The position numbers and the translations under genes are program-made. The notes beneath the pieces are model-generated. The model did no database searches, was not told where the DNA came from, and was given only the letters and a program-made list of their open reading frames with translations. DNA of 64,000 bases, from positions 11,696,294 through 11,760,293 of the forward strand of contig OX457044.1 of assembly GCA_949752735.1 (NCBI GenBank). The letters are read 5' to 3'. Position 1 is the stretch's first letter. Each line of letters opens with the position of its first letter. This document shows positions 55,025-64,000 of this stretch, piece after piece. This stretch comes from Lumbricus terrestris. Its lineage: Eukaryota > Annelida > Clitellata > Crassiclitellata > Lumbricidae.

Positions 55025-55066
<42 letters not shown>
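54836..55066. repeat. (ATT)n microsatellite
   Basis: Second ATT tract, partly a duplicate of the first (same TTTTATTATTATTATTATCA interruption). Contains (TTAG)-like breaks. Confidence 0.95.
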
Positions 55067-55096
55067 GTAAATTTGTAGCGCGCGCAAGGTGACACC

Positions 55097-55185
55097 GAAA
55101 TGTGAATCTGAGACGCGGGAATGTGAATCTGAGGCGCGGAAATGTGAATCTGAGGTGCGGAAATGTGAATCTGAGGCGCGGATGA
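55097..55185. repeat. 21-bp tandem repeat
   Basis: Four copies of GCGGAAATGTGAATCTGAGG with small changes. Confidence 0.9.
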
Positions 55186-55189
55186 TGCC

Positions 55190-55476
55190 TCGCCGTGCTT
55201 TGCCTTGCCTTGTCTTGCCTCGCCTTGCTTTGCCTTGCCTTGCCTTGCCTCACCGCACCTTGTCTTGTCTTGCCTTGCCTTGCCGTGTCTTGTCTTGCCT
55301 TGCCTCACCGCGTCTTGTCTTGTCTTGCCTCGCCTTTCCGTGCCTTGCCTTGTTTGCCTCGCATTGTCTTGTCTTGCTTTGTCTTGTCTTGTCTTGTCTT
55401 GCCTCGCCTTGCTTTGCCTTGCTCTGCCTTGTCTTGCCTCGCCTTGTCTTACCTTGCCTTGCCTTGTCTTGTACAT
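55190..55476. repeat. (TTGCC/TTGTC)n pentamer satellite
   Basis: Nearly 290 bp of five-base units. Overlapping open frames on both strands follow from the period and are not genes. Confidence 0.95.
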
Positions 55477-56893
55477 GATCGATGACATGACTAATGCATT
55501 CAACTTGGATCGATCAGACGATCAATACAGTTCAGTAAAACATTTCGATATTTCTCTTTTAATAAAGTTGAGAAGTGCACACACGACTCTTCGGCACATC
55601 TACATTCTACAATTATAAAATTATAGGCTATATTGCAAAGCAATATTATTGCTGGCGATGGACATCTTGCTCACCGTCCGTCTCTGCTCCCTACTCCCTA
55701 CACGGTGACCGCCTCGGACGAGGATCGATCCCGCGCTGTCTGCGTTACAGGCTAACTGTAACTGTTCCAGCGAATCATGCAGCCACTGCAGTTGATTGAT
55801 TGTCGGTGTCAATGCAGTGACACGGCTTCAGTGGCATTCATCATTTTATTTTCATTGAGTATTGATCGCAGAAAACGTTTGACATGTGTCTCGTCATGCG
55901 ACATGATCGTCATTGTACAATGTAACATGCATTCATTCAAACGTTGATGGGTGGGCCACCTACATGTATGTCCACACATGCGAAAAAAAAATCCGAAAAT
56001 TTGTTGAATTTCGACCAAACGACTAAAAAAGGTCATCAACTTTTTGGGGAGGGGAATAATCGGAGTATTCTAGGCAACTTTCGACCAAATGACTAAAAAA
56101 GTCGTCAGAATTTTTGGAGATCCGCAACAAAATTTCCCGACCAGGGCCCCACATTTATTAATCCGGCCCTGCCTACATCGATGTCGAGGGCTGCAGTATA
56201 CGACGTTTACTTTATCTCTCTTTCACCCAATTCATCCTTATCAAGCCCGAATTAAGGTGGGTTCTAAGGGGCCTGCTGAAGCATCCGGGCCCGCAGTTTT
56301 GATGGGACCGCACACGGCCGGATTATCAAATGTGGTCAGCCCGTTCCTGATCGGAAAATTGTGAGGACCAACCCACAGAATCACAACAAAAGGACGCATA
56401 GAACGTATGATAGCTTTGTGCTGTGGACATTCTATTATGACGAAATCTCTTTGTTCTAGAAACACTATTATTGCGTCACTAATAATCATTGGGCATGATG
56501 GTGCTACATTATCAACTATTCAACTTGCTCAATGGACTTCGTATTGTGACGGCTGATCCTTGTTATGCATTGTTGTTGCGTCATTGACTTCATTATGGAC
56601 GGTTGCTGCTACGACAATAATTATAGCTCTCTACTATTATGACGACCTCTTCTTGGCCTATACCACATTATTGTTACGTCGTGTTACGTGGTTGGGAAAA
56701 TGGCTAATTCGCATTAGGATGACCCCTCTTTGTTCTACAAACACTATTATATATCAATCTTTATTCATCAAGTAATGGTAGTATAGTAACAAGACAAAAG
56801 AAGTAAATAAATACATTATTATACAGCATTCACAGGATAGCACACCTGCCTGTATAATACTAATAACGGCAAACATAGTCTAAGTTTCCTTAA
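55477..56893. other. Non-coding stretch
   Basis: No gene supported. Two 'CGACCAAA(C/T)GACTAAAAAAG' words (56015 and 56080) are the only local repeats seen. Confidence 0.35.
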
Positions 56894-57095
56894 TCCATAT
56901 AAATAAAGAGAAGATTCTATATGTCTGTGTGTGTCTGTTTGACCAGAATGCATTTCCACAGTTGTTGAGCTTTTCACTCCAAACCTTCACTACTGTGTCG
57001 CTCTCGGCATTGGACACCCCGCGGCCCGTGGAGGGGTTCGCGAATCTCTACCACCATGGGCCAGGATGGGGGGGCGAAACCCCCCAAAATTCGGT
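56894..57095 (+). mobile_element. Truncated Helitron, 5' end
   Basis: TCCATATAAATAAAGAGAAG and the following TGTCTGTGTG run, then CCAAACCTTCACTACTGTGT, match the Helitron at 10647 for about 200 bp. The 3' hairpin and CTAG are missing. Confidence 0.7.
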
Positions 57096-57128
57096 AAAAC
57101 ACAGCTATTGATCTAACACTTTCTACCT

Positions 57129-57792
57129 ACACTGTTAAAAAAAATCGTGGAAATTTCCACTAAAGTTGGTGGTCCACAAACAACACCCTAGGGTGGAAAT
57201 ATTTCCACCCTGTAGCAAGGGTGGTCCAGTTCCACCCTTGACTTTTGGTGGCAAATTCCACCATGTCTGGGAAGTTTCCACCGCATCTGAAAGGTGGAAA
57301 ATGCCGTCCCTCTTAGGAAATTTCCATCTTTGCCCAGTGGTGGAAAAAGCCACTCCATCTTTTGGAAATTTACACTTTGGCTCAATCGTGGAGAACACCA
57401 TCAATTCTTTGGAAACTTCCATCCTTGCTCAATCGTGGAGAAAAACACTAATTCTTTGGAAATTTCCATCTTATCTCAATGGTGGAGAAAACCATTAATT
57501 CTTTGGAAATTTCCATCTTAGGTAAACGGTGGAGAAAACTATTAATTCATAGGATATTTCCATCTGGGCTCATTGGTGGAAATAACCAATAATTCTTTGG
57601 AAACTTCCACTCTGGCTCAATGGGGGAAATTGCCACTCCTACTTTAGAAATTTCCACTTTGACTCAATGGTGGAAAATGCTACTTCTTCTTTGAAAACTT
57701 CCACGTTGACTCATTATGGAATGTGCCACCCTTTCTTTGGGAATCTCCACTTAAGCTCATTATTGGAAATTTCCACACATTTGGGTGGTGGT
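57129..57792. repeat. Periodic element with about 58-bp units
   Basis: Ten or so units, each with GG(A)AA(T/C)TTCC(A) followed by a CAATGGTGGA(G/A)AA word. The outer edges read ACACTGTTAAAAAAAATCGT on the left and TTTCCACACATTTGGGTGG on the right. Units drift, so this is older than the 25-bp array. It may be a MITE that amplified internally. Confidence 0.85.
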
Positions 57793-59114
57793 GCTATAAA
57801 AATATTTCAAGGGTTTGCACGTCAAGTATGCACGAGATATCATATTCACAATATTTAATGACAGAAAACGGTCACAGTGTATAATTTGAAAAGCTTGATA
57901 CAAAAAAATTAGCCTGCGTGCACAAAGCGAAATCCTAGTCCAGAACATACAGTAAAAAGTTAAAATGTTCAAAGGAATTATGCTGCAGCTATCATAAAAA
58001 CCATCATCTGGCTTAAAACTATTATTATTCCCCAATTATCGATTATGACATCATGCAATTACATCTAATCAGGTAGCCAGTGGATAATCCTATAAGGCTG
58101 ACATATTTATATGAATATTGATGAATAATTAGATATGATTCCGAAATGGTGCCATTCTTCATATCAGTTTTCAATAAACAACTAACAAAACTTTGCTGCC
58201 TAATTATTAACAAATATTTTGCCATAAAAAATAAGAAATTTATTACATGTACAAAATATTTTTACAACATGTGCAGAACAAGTGATTTTTAGAAATCCAG
58301 CACGTACTATTCCATTATAGTCTTTATTTCAAAATACATGTAGCTAGTGAGGAAATGAAAATACGATTTTGAACTGTAACATCAACTATAAAACTTACAT
58401 TTGCAGAACGAAGTCAATACTTGCGATGAATATCATTCAACAATGTAGCATACTGTAAGGCTAGTCAGTCCAAAACTTCTATATCGTCATTATCATAATG
58501 CACAGAACAACAATAAAATTCAGTCAGAAATCTGGAAACAGGTAGACAAGTTGAAACAGAAGCATCTTATTATCAGCTCTGAATAATATTCCGACTTAGA
58601 GAATGCACAATCAGAGTGGTGTTCATAGTTCATGCTGCGGAACATTGCTTATTATCCGTAACTTTGACGTGAAACTTGGAAAAGTTGATGGAGAATTCCG
58701 GTCGTGTGATTTTGAGTTTTTCCATCACGTGTTGATAAGTCCTGCAGCAGAATCACAAACAGCACAAGTCAGTTACGAACATCATAGCTGCATAACATTC
58801 TCGCAAAATCCACCACTTAAAATGTGGCATAACAGTAATGGTATCCGTAAGAATACTTAACTTTAATAGAATTATTAGCTCTATGTATGAAAGTAGAACG
58901 CAGCATCATAATGATGGTAGGTTACAGAATAATTTAAAATGGAATTTAAATTTTGCAATGCTGATAATGCAATGTAATGTAATTAGCAATTTCTCTAGCA
59001 CCGAAGAAAAGAGAGCCATATTTAACAAAACAGCGATCCAGAAAGAAGAATCCCAATGAGAGTGGAGGGAAGGAAAAAGAAGTCAATAAAGAGGGTCATT
59101 GGACCTTATCTGAT
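57793..59114. other. Non-coding stretch
   Basis: AT-rich, no gene recognised; the small frames at 58603-58860 and 58838-59059 have no domain. Confidence 0.35.
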
Positions 59115-59330
59115 TGTATTCTGTTCCCACTAAGGAGGCCCAATGACAGTAGAGAATTGAGCTCGAGCAATTTTTTCCCCAGCTCTTGGGATAAGCAAGT
59201 CTGAACTGTTCAGAGAACGGAGCGGTTTAAGAGAAGATACAGAAGAAGGAAAAATATTTCTCGGAGATATTTTGGCTAAAATCACACAATATCTATCACT
59301 CTGACTTTCAAGCACATGGATATCTAACGC
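59115..59330 (-). pseudogene. CR1-like LINE C-terminal fragment
   Basis: The minus-strand 'LKPLRSLNSSDLLIPRAGEK' followed by 'RAQFSTVIGPP' is the CR1 C-terminal block. Next to it lies a 60-bp sequence (CGTGCCTCAGATT onward) repeated at 62838. Confidence 0.75.
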
Positions 59331-59399
59331 ATGGTGGCTAGCTATCCGTGCCTCAGATTGACATTGATGTGAATTTTCGCGAGTTAAAATTTATTTAAT

Positions 59400-59692
59400 A
59401 ATAACAGTAATAGTAATTACAATAATAATAATAATAATAATAATTTTCTTTATTGAAGAATCTGGTTGACAGACCGCAATTGGCTAAACAGTGTACAGTT
59501 AGCTTATATAGGCTATAATCGAAACAATACACAAGAATACAAATACTTAATACTGAGCAGGGTAGACGTCCTGCAATAGAAGAACGCTAGTAGAAGTCTA
59601 CAAAGCACGTTTATCCTACGGGGACGTCGGGAATCAAACTCGAGTCCGCTGATCTCCATGCCGGTGTGCTATTCAATGCGCCACCGGCGCCC
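59400..59692 (-). mobile_element. tRNA-derived SINE split by a MULE
   Basis: The minus strand has a tRNA-like head with TGGCGCATTGAATAGC (A-box region) and GAGTTTGATTCCC (B-box), a body, TTCTTCAATAAAGAAAA and an (ATT)n tail at 59424-59445. Its first bases lie beyond the MULE at 60568-60580. Confidence 0.75.
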
Positions 59693-60567
59693 GGTTACAT
59701 GACATTTGAACGGACGACAAAAGAACGTGCGACACTAGAACGGCGACAGTAGAACGGGCGACAGATGACCGCCGAGACTATTGAACGGCTGGACAGTTGA
59801 TCGGGCGACAGATGACCGGAGGACACTTGATCGGTAAAGTTTGTTAATTTTTATGAGCAATCGAGCATTTACTGTCTTGGGCATGTAGGCCTACCAAATT
59901 CAATGTCTGGTTGTGTGACAAATTTAACAACTGAGTTTAAATAATTAGGCTATATCAAAATTTCTGACTTGCCATAGCTGGCGAGTGGCGACTATAATTA
60001 TTCCTTCATTCCCTGTGGCTTTCCTTGCTATCGAAACTTTCCAGAATGCGTGTGTTCCATTTGTCTTTCGCTGATCATCTGGTCGTCTGCGATTACAAGT
60101 CGGGCCTTGCATCTGAATCGTTTTGTACATTCGACATCGCCATGATATTCTGCCTCTCTTGTATTGTTTTTCTTTCAAATAATCATAATTTCGAGGTATG
60201 AGCGTCGTTTTACCTTTTGGGGCTACATCCATGCATTAATGTAAAAACACATGTAAAAACAAAAACTATGTTTCACACCTAAAAGTAACAGTAGGCTAAA
60301 ACTTTGCATAATTTTATCTAATATTCAGTGTCACCAAATGTCGCGCCCAACATTCAGTCAAAACTCAAAGTATAGGCCTACGTGCATAGTTTAGGCCTAG
60401 GCCTACAGCGCCGCATCTTGTGAATTGTTCATATGTCGGCCCGATAAATATGACGTTCCGGTTAAGTGTCGCCTGTTCTATTGTCGGCGCGTTCTAATAT
60501 CGCCCGTTAAAGTGTCTCCGTTCAAGTGTCATCCGTTCAAATGACCACCGTTCAAATGTCCGTACAC
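59693..60567 (-). mobile_element. MULE-like element with 9-bp target duplication
   Basis: CCGGCGCCC is duplicated at 59684-59692 and 60568-60576. The termini carry GACATTTGAACGG and its inverse CCGTTCAAATGTC, repeated as degenerate words for about 130 bp on each side. A 9-bp duplication, long terminal repeats and a FLYWCH-like frame fit Mutator-like elements. Non-autonomous: no transposase core. Confidence 0.85.
59945..60232 (-). CDS. FLYWCH-like zinc-finger frame in the MULE
   Basis: 95 codons. 'KGKTTLIPRNYDYLKEKQYK' followed by 'RISWRCRMYKT' matches the FLYWCH pattern (Gly-Lys-x-x-Leu, Tyr-x-Tyr, Trp-Arg-Cys). A Cys (46) and a His (61) could complete the metal site, but the spacing is off because the expected second Cys position is Met (TIQMQG). 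FLYWCH domains bind DNA and are often found with Mutator-like transposases. This could be a decayed fragment. Confidence 0.6.
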   Translation of the reverse strand: MDVAPKGKTTLIPRNYDYLKEKQYKRGRISWRCRMYKTIQMQGPTCNRRRPDDQRKTNGTHAFWKVSIARKATGNEGIIIVATRQLWQVRNFDIA

Positions 60568-60580
60568 CCGGCGCCCACCC

Positions 60581-61027
60581 CATCACTGCACATATCTGTG
60601 GAAGGAAAGACGGCAAGACTTCGGCCAAAATTGCCCCAATTGCGGAAGATCTTGAAGCTCCGGCTTCTGAAGTTCATGTAGAAAAATATTTTTCTGGGCA
60701 AAGCCGTGTAACAACTGAGATGAGTAACAGTAGGTCTATGCTAAGTGTCGCTCAAAAAAATTCTATTTAAAATGAAAGAAGCACATCGATACTGAAAACC
60801 TTGAACTTGTTTTTATTTAAATTAGTTTATCGCTAAAGAAATATAACTTAAATTATTTTCATATAGGGCCTACGAACTGAATTGAGAACGGATAGTATTT
60901 TTGTAAAATGAAATTAGAAGTATAACCGATAATTTTTGAAGAACTGCAACTGAATTAAAACGTAAAATGTGGACTTCCGAACAGCTTTAAAATTTGAGCA
61001 AAAACCACTTCCCGAAGTAAGATATAA
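60581..61027. other. Spacer between two MULE-like elements
   Basis: No gene. AT-rich. Confidence 0.35.
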
Positions 61028-61822
61028 TTGGTACGGACATTTGAACGGACATTTGAACGATGGTCAATTGAACGGACGACATTGGACTGGCGAAATTTTA
61101 ACATGACAAAGTAGAACGGGCATACAATGGAGCGGGTGACACTTGACCGGCACATTCTATGACTGGGCCGACCAATGAACAATTCACACAAGGTGTGGCA
61201 GGCTCAACTCTTTGCGTAGGCCTACTCTGAGCTTCGACTGAAAGTTGAGTGCGACGTTGCTTTAGTGAGGCTGAATTGTAGAGAAACGACGTTTTACTTT
61301 ACGCCATGGCGTAGCCTATTTGTACCGATGTTGTACCAAATTCATAAGTATTTGAAAGACAATCAATAGAAGAATGGCAGGCTATCATCATCCCACCGTA
61401 TGGACCATTTTGGCAGGTCTAAGGACAGATTCAAATGCAAAATGTTTTTGCAACAATGGATCAAGATGATTCAAAGGATCAGGAAGAAATAGCGAAAATT
61501 AGAACGAACGGTTCACACGTGCAGTCACCACTTACGGTAGAGTAAATTTTTAATGTATTTACGTTCAATTACTCATTTTGTCCATCAACTAGACATAGAG
61601 CTTGGTATGTATAATATTGTATATGCTCATAGCCCAAGACAGTAGAATCTTGTTCGATTGCTTTTGAATTTAGCAAACGTCGTTGATCAACAATATTATT
61701 GTTCACTGGCTATCTGTCACCCGTTCAACAGTCCAGCCGTTCAATGGCCTCGACCGTTCTGTTGTCGCCGTTCTACAGTCGTGCGCTCTTTTACATCCGT
61801 TCAAATGTCAGTGAACCAACGA
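61028..61822. mobile_element. Second MULE-like element of the same family
   Basis: AAGATATAA is duplicated at 61019-61027 and 61823-61831. The ends contain GGACATTTGAACGG and CCGTTCAAATGTC with the same degenerate word arrays as 59693-60567. No coding frame of note. Confidence 0.85.
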
Positions 61823-61899
61823 AGATATAAGAGTATTCAGGAAGGGAAGCAATCACTTGGACAGCAGCAATAAGAACATATTGAATAGATAGACGGACC

Positions 61900-62430
61900 T
61901 TCGGACGACCAAAAGTAAATGATATGCAGTAATCAATTCTGAAGCAGATGTAGACCTATGCAATTATGTGTGGACGTGGACTGTGGATGACATTGTGTTA
62001 AGGGAAATAGAACTTTTAATGACCCTAGGACAATGCTGATGAAAGACGAGCTTGTCAGGTTGGTTACATGTGCAGAGAATGTGAGTGAGCTGTAAAAAGT
62101 GATACCTAGGTCGCGCACAGAGGTTAAATTTCACAGAGACAAGCAAAAAATCAGTTGTTAGAAGGTGCCAAGCCAGATGAGTTGAGTTATGGAAGAGCTT
62201 AGGGCAAATAATGAAAAAGGTCCTCAGACCGGCCGACTAGTAGGCCTATGAGGTAAGTAGACGGAGGACCATGTATATAGGCCTGAACGTCATCCACAAA
62301 GAGGTGACCATCAGCAGAGCAACATGGAAACCGAAAAGTAAACTTAGCCATGAACAAAATGACAAGTATAGGTACAACTTCCAAAGACTCGTCCTTATGG
62401 AACACTTGTAAAGACCGGTACCTAGTTACA
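61900..62430 (-). pseudogene. CR1-like LINE reverse transcriptase fragment
   Basis: Minus strand: 'SADGHLFVDDVQAYIHGPPS' (62335-62250) is the palm with the catalytic YADD decayed to FVDD. Further on, 'MRDLGITFYSSLTFSAHV' (62118-62065) is the block after the palm. Stops separate the pieces. Distance and strand agree with one 5'-truncated element. Confidence 0.78.
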
Positions 62431-63839
62431 TCCGGAAATACCAGTCATAAACTTATAAGCGTTTGGGTCCCACCAGACAGGTAAGATTGAGGCCAGAGGA
62501 GAGGGACGCACTACCCTTACTACCATAACTATGGGGATTCAAGGCGTTGGACTACAATTTTGTGGTCAACCATGTCTACGGCTGCTAAGACATCACAGAG
62601 TGCAGGAAAGGAACCTGAGCTTTATCGATACGTGCATGAGAGCAAGGCTGTTTCATTTGACTGGAAGGCCCGGAAAACAGATAACCATGAGGGCAGAAGG
62701 CCTGATTAGTCACGGTAAAAATCTGAACAGAGAACAGACGCTCAAGAATTTTATATAGATGGACAATTTATAAATATTTGATATTTCTGGAAATGATTAG
62801 GGTTAAGATAAGCTCAAGCATCTTCCTTTGGCGGTCGGGTATCCGTGCCTCAGATTCAGTTTGGTGACTGTGAGCATTAAAAATTTATTTAATAATAAAA
62901 ATAATTATAAGAGCGCTATCAGAGAGGAGCTCTCAGAACAGGCAGGATGCTCATACATGCTTTGTGGTTTATGAAAATCAGTAGATAGAGTTTATTTGGG
63001 GAGGTTTGTTACATCACTGAGACGAAATGGGAATACTTTGGAAAGACGGAAGGTTCCATTGAAAACTTGTATATAATAGGACAGGAATCAGTGATATTTT
63101 AGTTCTCAGATAAAGGAGTTAGGTATAATTAAGTTCTCAGATTAATTTTCATTCTAGTTCTAATTCATTTCAATTGACGTGATTTTACTTCAACTTCTAC
63201 TTCTACTTCCAGTTCTCAAATAATTTTACTTCTTGTTCTTATTCACTTCAGTTGACGTGATTTCACTTCTACTTCTACTTATAGTTTTCAAATAATTGAA
63301 CTTCTTCCAGTTAGAGTTTAGACATAATTTTACTTATCCGTGCACTTTTAAGTTTTTCTCGCCTTTGCAATTTGCCAATTTAGCCCATATTCACGATGAT
63401 AAACCTGTAGCTTTCTGAGTGATAACACTTTCGGGTAGTGCTTTATTAGAGCTTGGAATTTAAGGCTATGATATAAAGCTTCAAATTTGTGGGTTTTTCT
63501 GGGGATTAAACTCCATGCCTGGGACCAGTTTTGTCGAATACATGGTTTTCATTTCCAAGAGACGACCATTCTCCTTTTCGTAGCCAGTCTTACCAAGACA
63601 GAGTCTCCCTTGCCAGCAGACCAAAGTTCTATGACTGCCTCTGTTCAGTCTCAGGTGCCTGAATCTTGTCTCTCCCTATTCACCGGCCAATCATAATTAT
63701 ACCTAACTCCTCTGGTCACTCTGCCGATCGGTATTGGCTTTCTCAGACGACCGGTGTCAACCCCTCACCCCTGCATTACCCCCAATTTGCACATCAATAC
63801 AAGACCGTAGCTAGGAGAGTGTTTTGGGTGTTTGAACAC
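62431..63839. other. Repeat-derived and non-coding stretch
   Basis: Contains the 60-bp sequence (CGTGCCTCAGATTCAG onward, 62838-62890) shared with 59340, and a run of CTTCTACTTCTACTT-like words at 63185-63275. No gene. Confidence 0.4.
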
Positions 63840-63922
63840 CCTGCGAACACCGGCCGACTAGTAGGCCTATTAGGTAAGTAGACGGAGGACCATGAATATA
63901 GACCTGAACGTCATCCACATGT
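63840..63922 (-). pseudogene. CR1-like LINE palm fragment, second copy
   Basis: Minus strand 'HVDDVQVYIHGPPSTYLIG' over the same 80 bp as 62231-62310, with about ten differences. The catalytic YADD is HVDD here. It follows a non-LINE sequence abruptly. Confidence 0.75.
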
Positions 63923-64000
63923 AACAATGTATAATGCATTTACGAGCACATGATGTAAAAACCATGAAATAAAACCATGAAAACACACCCAAAATGGAAA
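63923..64000. other. Right edge, no gene seen
   Basis: A-rich sequence with ACCATGAAA words. Nothing recognised. Confidence 0.4.

Noticed and set aside
54437..55500. Several overlapping 80-146 codon frames rich in Ile, Tyr, Leu, Cys or Arg
   Set aside because: They are by-products of ATT and TTGCC simple repeats, which keep stop codons out of some frames.
55690..55765. tRNA-like GGGATCGATCC on the minus strand
   Set aside because: Only a loose B-box; no matching A-box or SINE body was found.

Overview
This window is animal nuclear DNA. It is AT-rich, mostly non-coding, full of transposons, and its one clear host gene is split by long introns with GT/AG borders. Mag/SURL-like Ty3 retrotransposons, RTE-like and CR1-like LINEs, tRNA-derived SINEs, Helitrons, many hAT and Tc1/mariner elements and a large DEG/ENaC gene suggest a marine invertebrate. 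An echinoderm or relative is plausible but not proven. The palindrome TAGGCCTA recurs far more often than chance and looks like a genome signature.

The main host gene is a DEG/ENaC-family ion channel on the plus strand. I assembled it from seven exons (12165-12756, 14534-14754, 26934-27021, 30634-30746, 32976-33074, 36882-37011, 37409-37860). Splice phases agree throughout and the total is 1,695 nt, or 564 residues plus stop. It has TM1, the Cys-rich extracellular domain and TM2. Two usually conserved spots differ: the N-terminal His-Gly motif reads Val-Gly, and the G-x-S selectivity-filter position reads G-G-T. Near 52.1 kb an exon encodes another DEG/ENaC N-terminus with an intact HG motif, so a second paralog may begin there.

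The largest insertion, in intron 2, is an almost pristine Ty3/mag-like LTR retrotransposon (17690-25903, minus strand). It has 129-bp LTRs differing at one base, a 5-bp target duplication TTGAT and an intact 1,340-aa gag-pol. Between its 5' LTR and gag sits a same-strand RTE-like LINE with an intact 973-aa endonuclease/reverse transcriptase, whose pentamer tail supplies the first ATG of the gag-pol frame.

Elsewhere the DNA is a layered mobile-element landscape. From left to right: Tc1/mariner copies sharing GGGTGGGCCA ends (0.85-2.6, 7.7-8.8, 33.1-34.8 and 35.6-36.2 kb); two SINEs and a Helitron (9.9-11.6 kb); paired MITEs around exon 2; several hAT-like elements with exact 8-bp duplications (27.5, 29.3, 32.1, 48.4, 53.1 kb); mariners with long terminal inverted repeats (39.0 and 50.3 kb); a 2.3-kb DNA element with eight copies of GTCACGGACTCTAC (41.7-44.0 kb); a 3.6-kb minisatellite of 25-bp units inside a LINE remnant (44.5-48.1 kb); microsatellites (54.4-55.5 kb); a regular ~58-bp periodic element (57.1-57.8 kb); and two MULE-like elements with 9-bp duplications, one carrying a FLYWCH-like frame (59.7-61.8 kb), among CR1-like LINE remnants.
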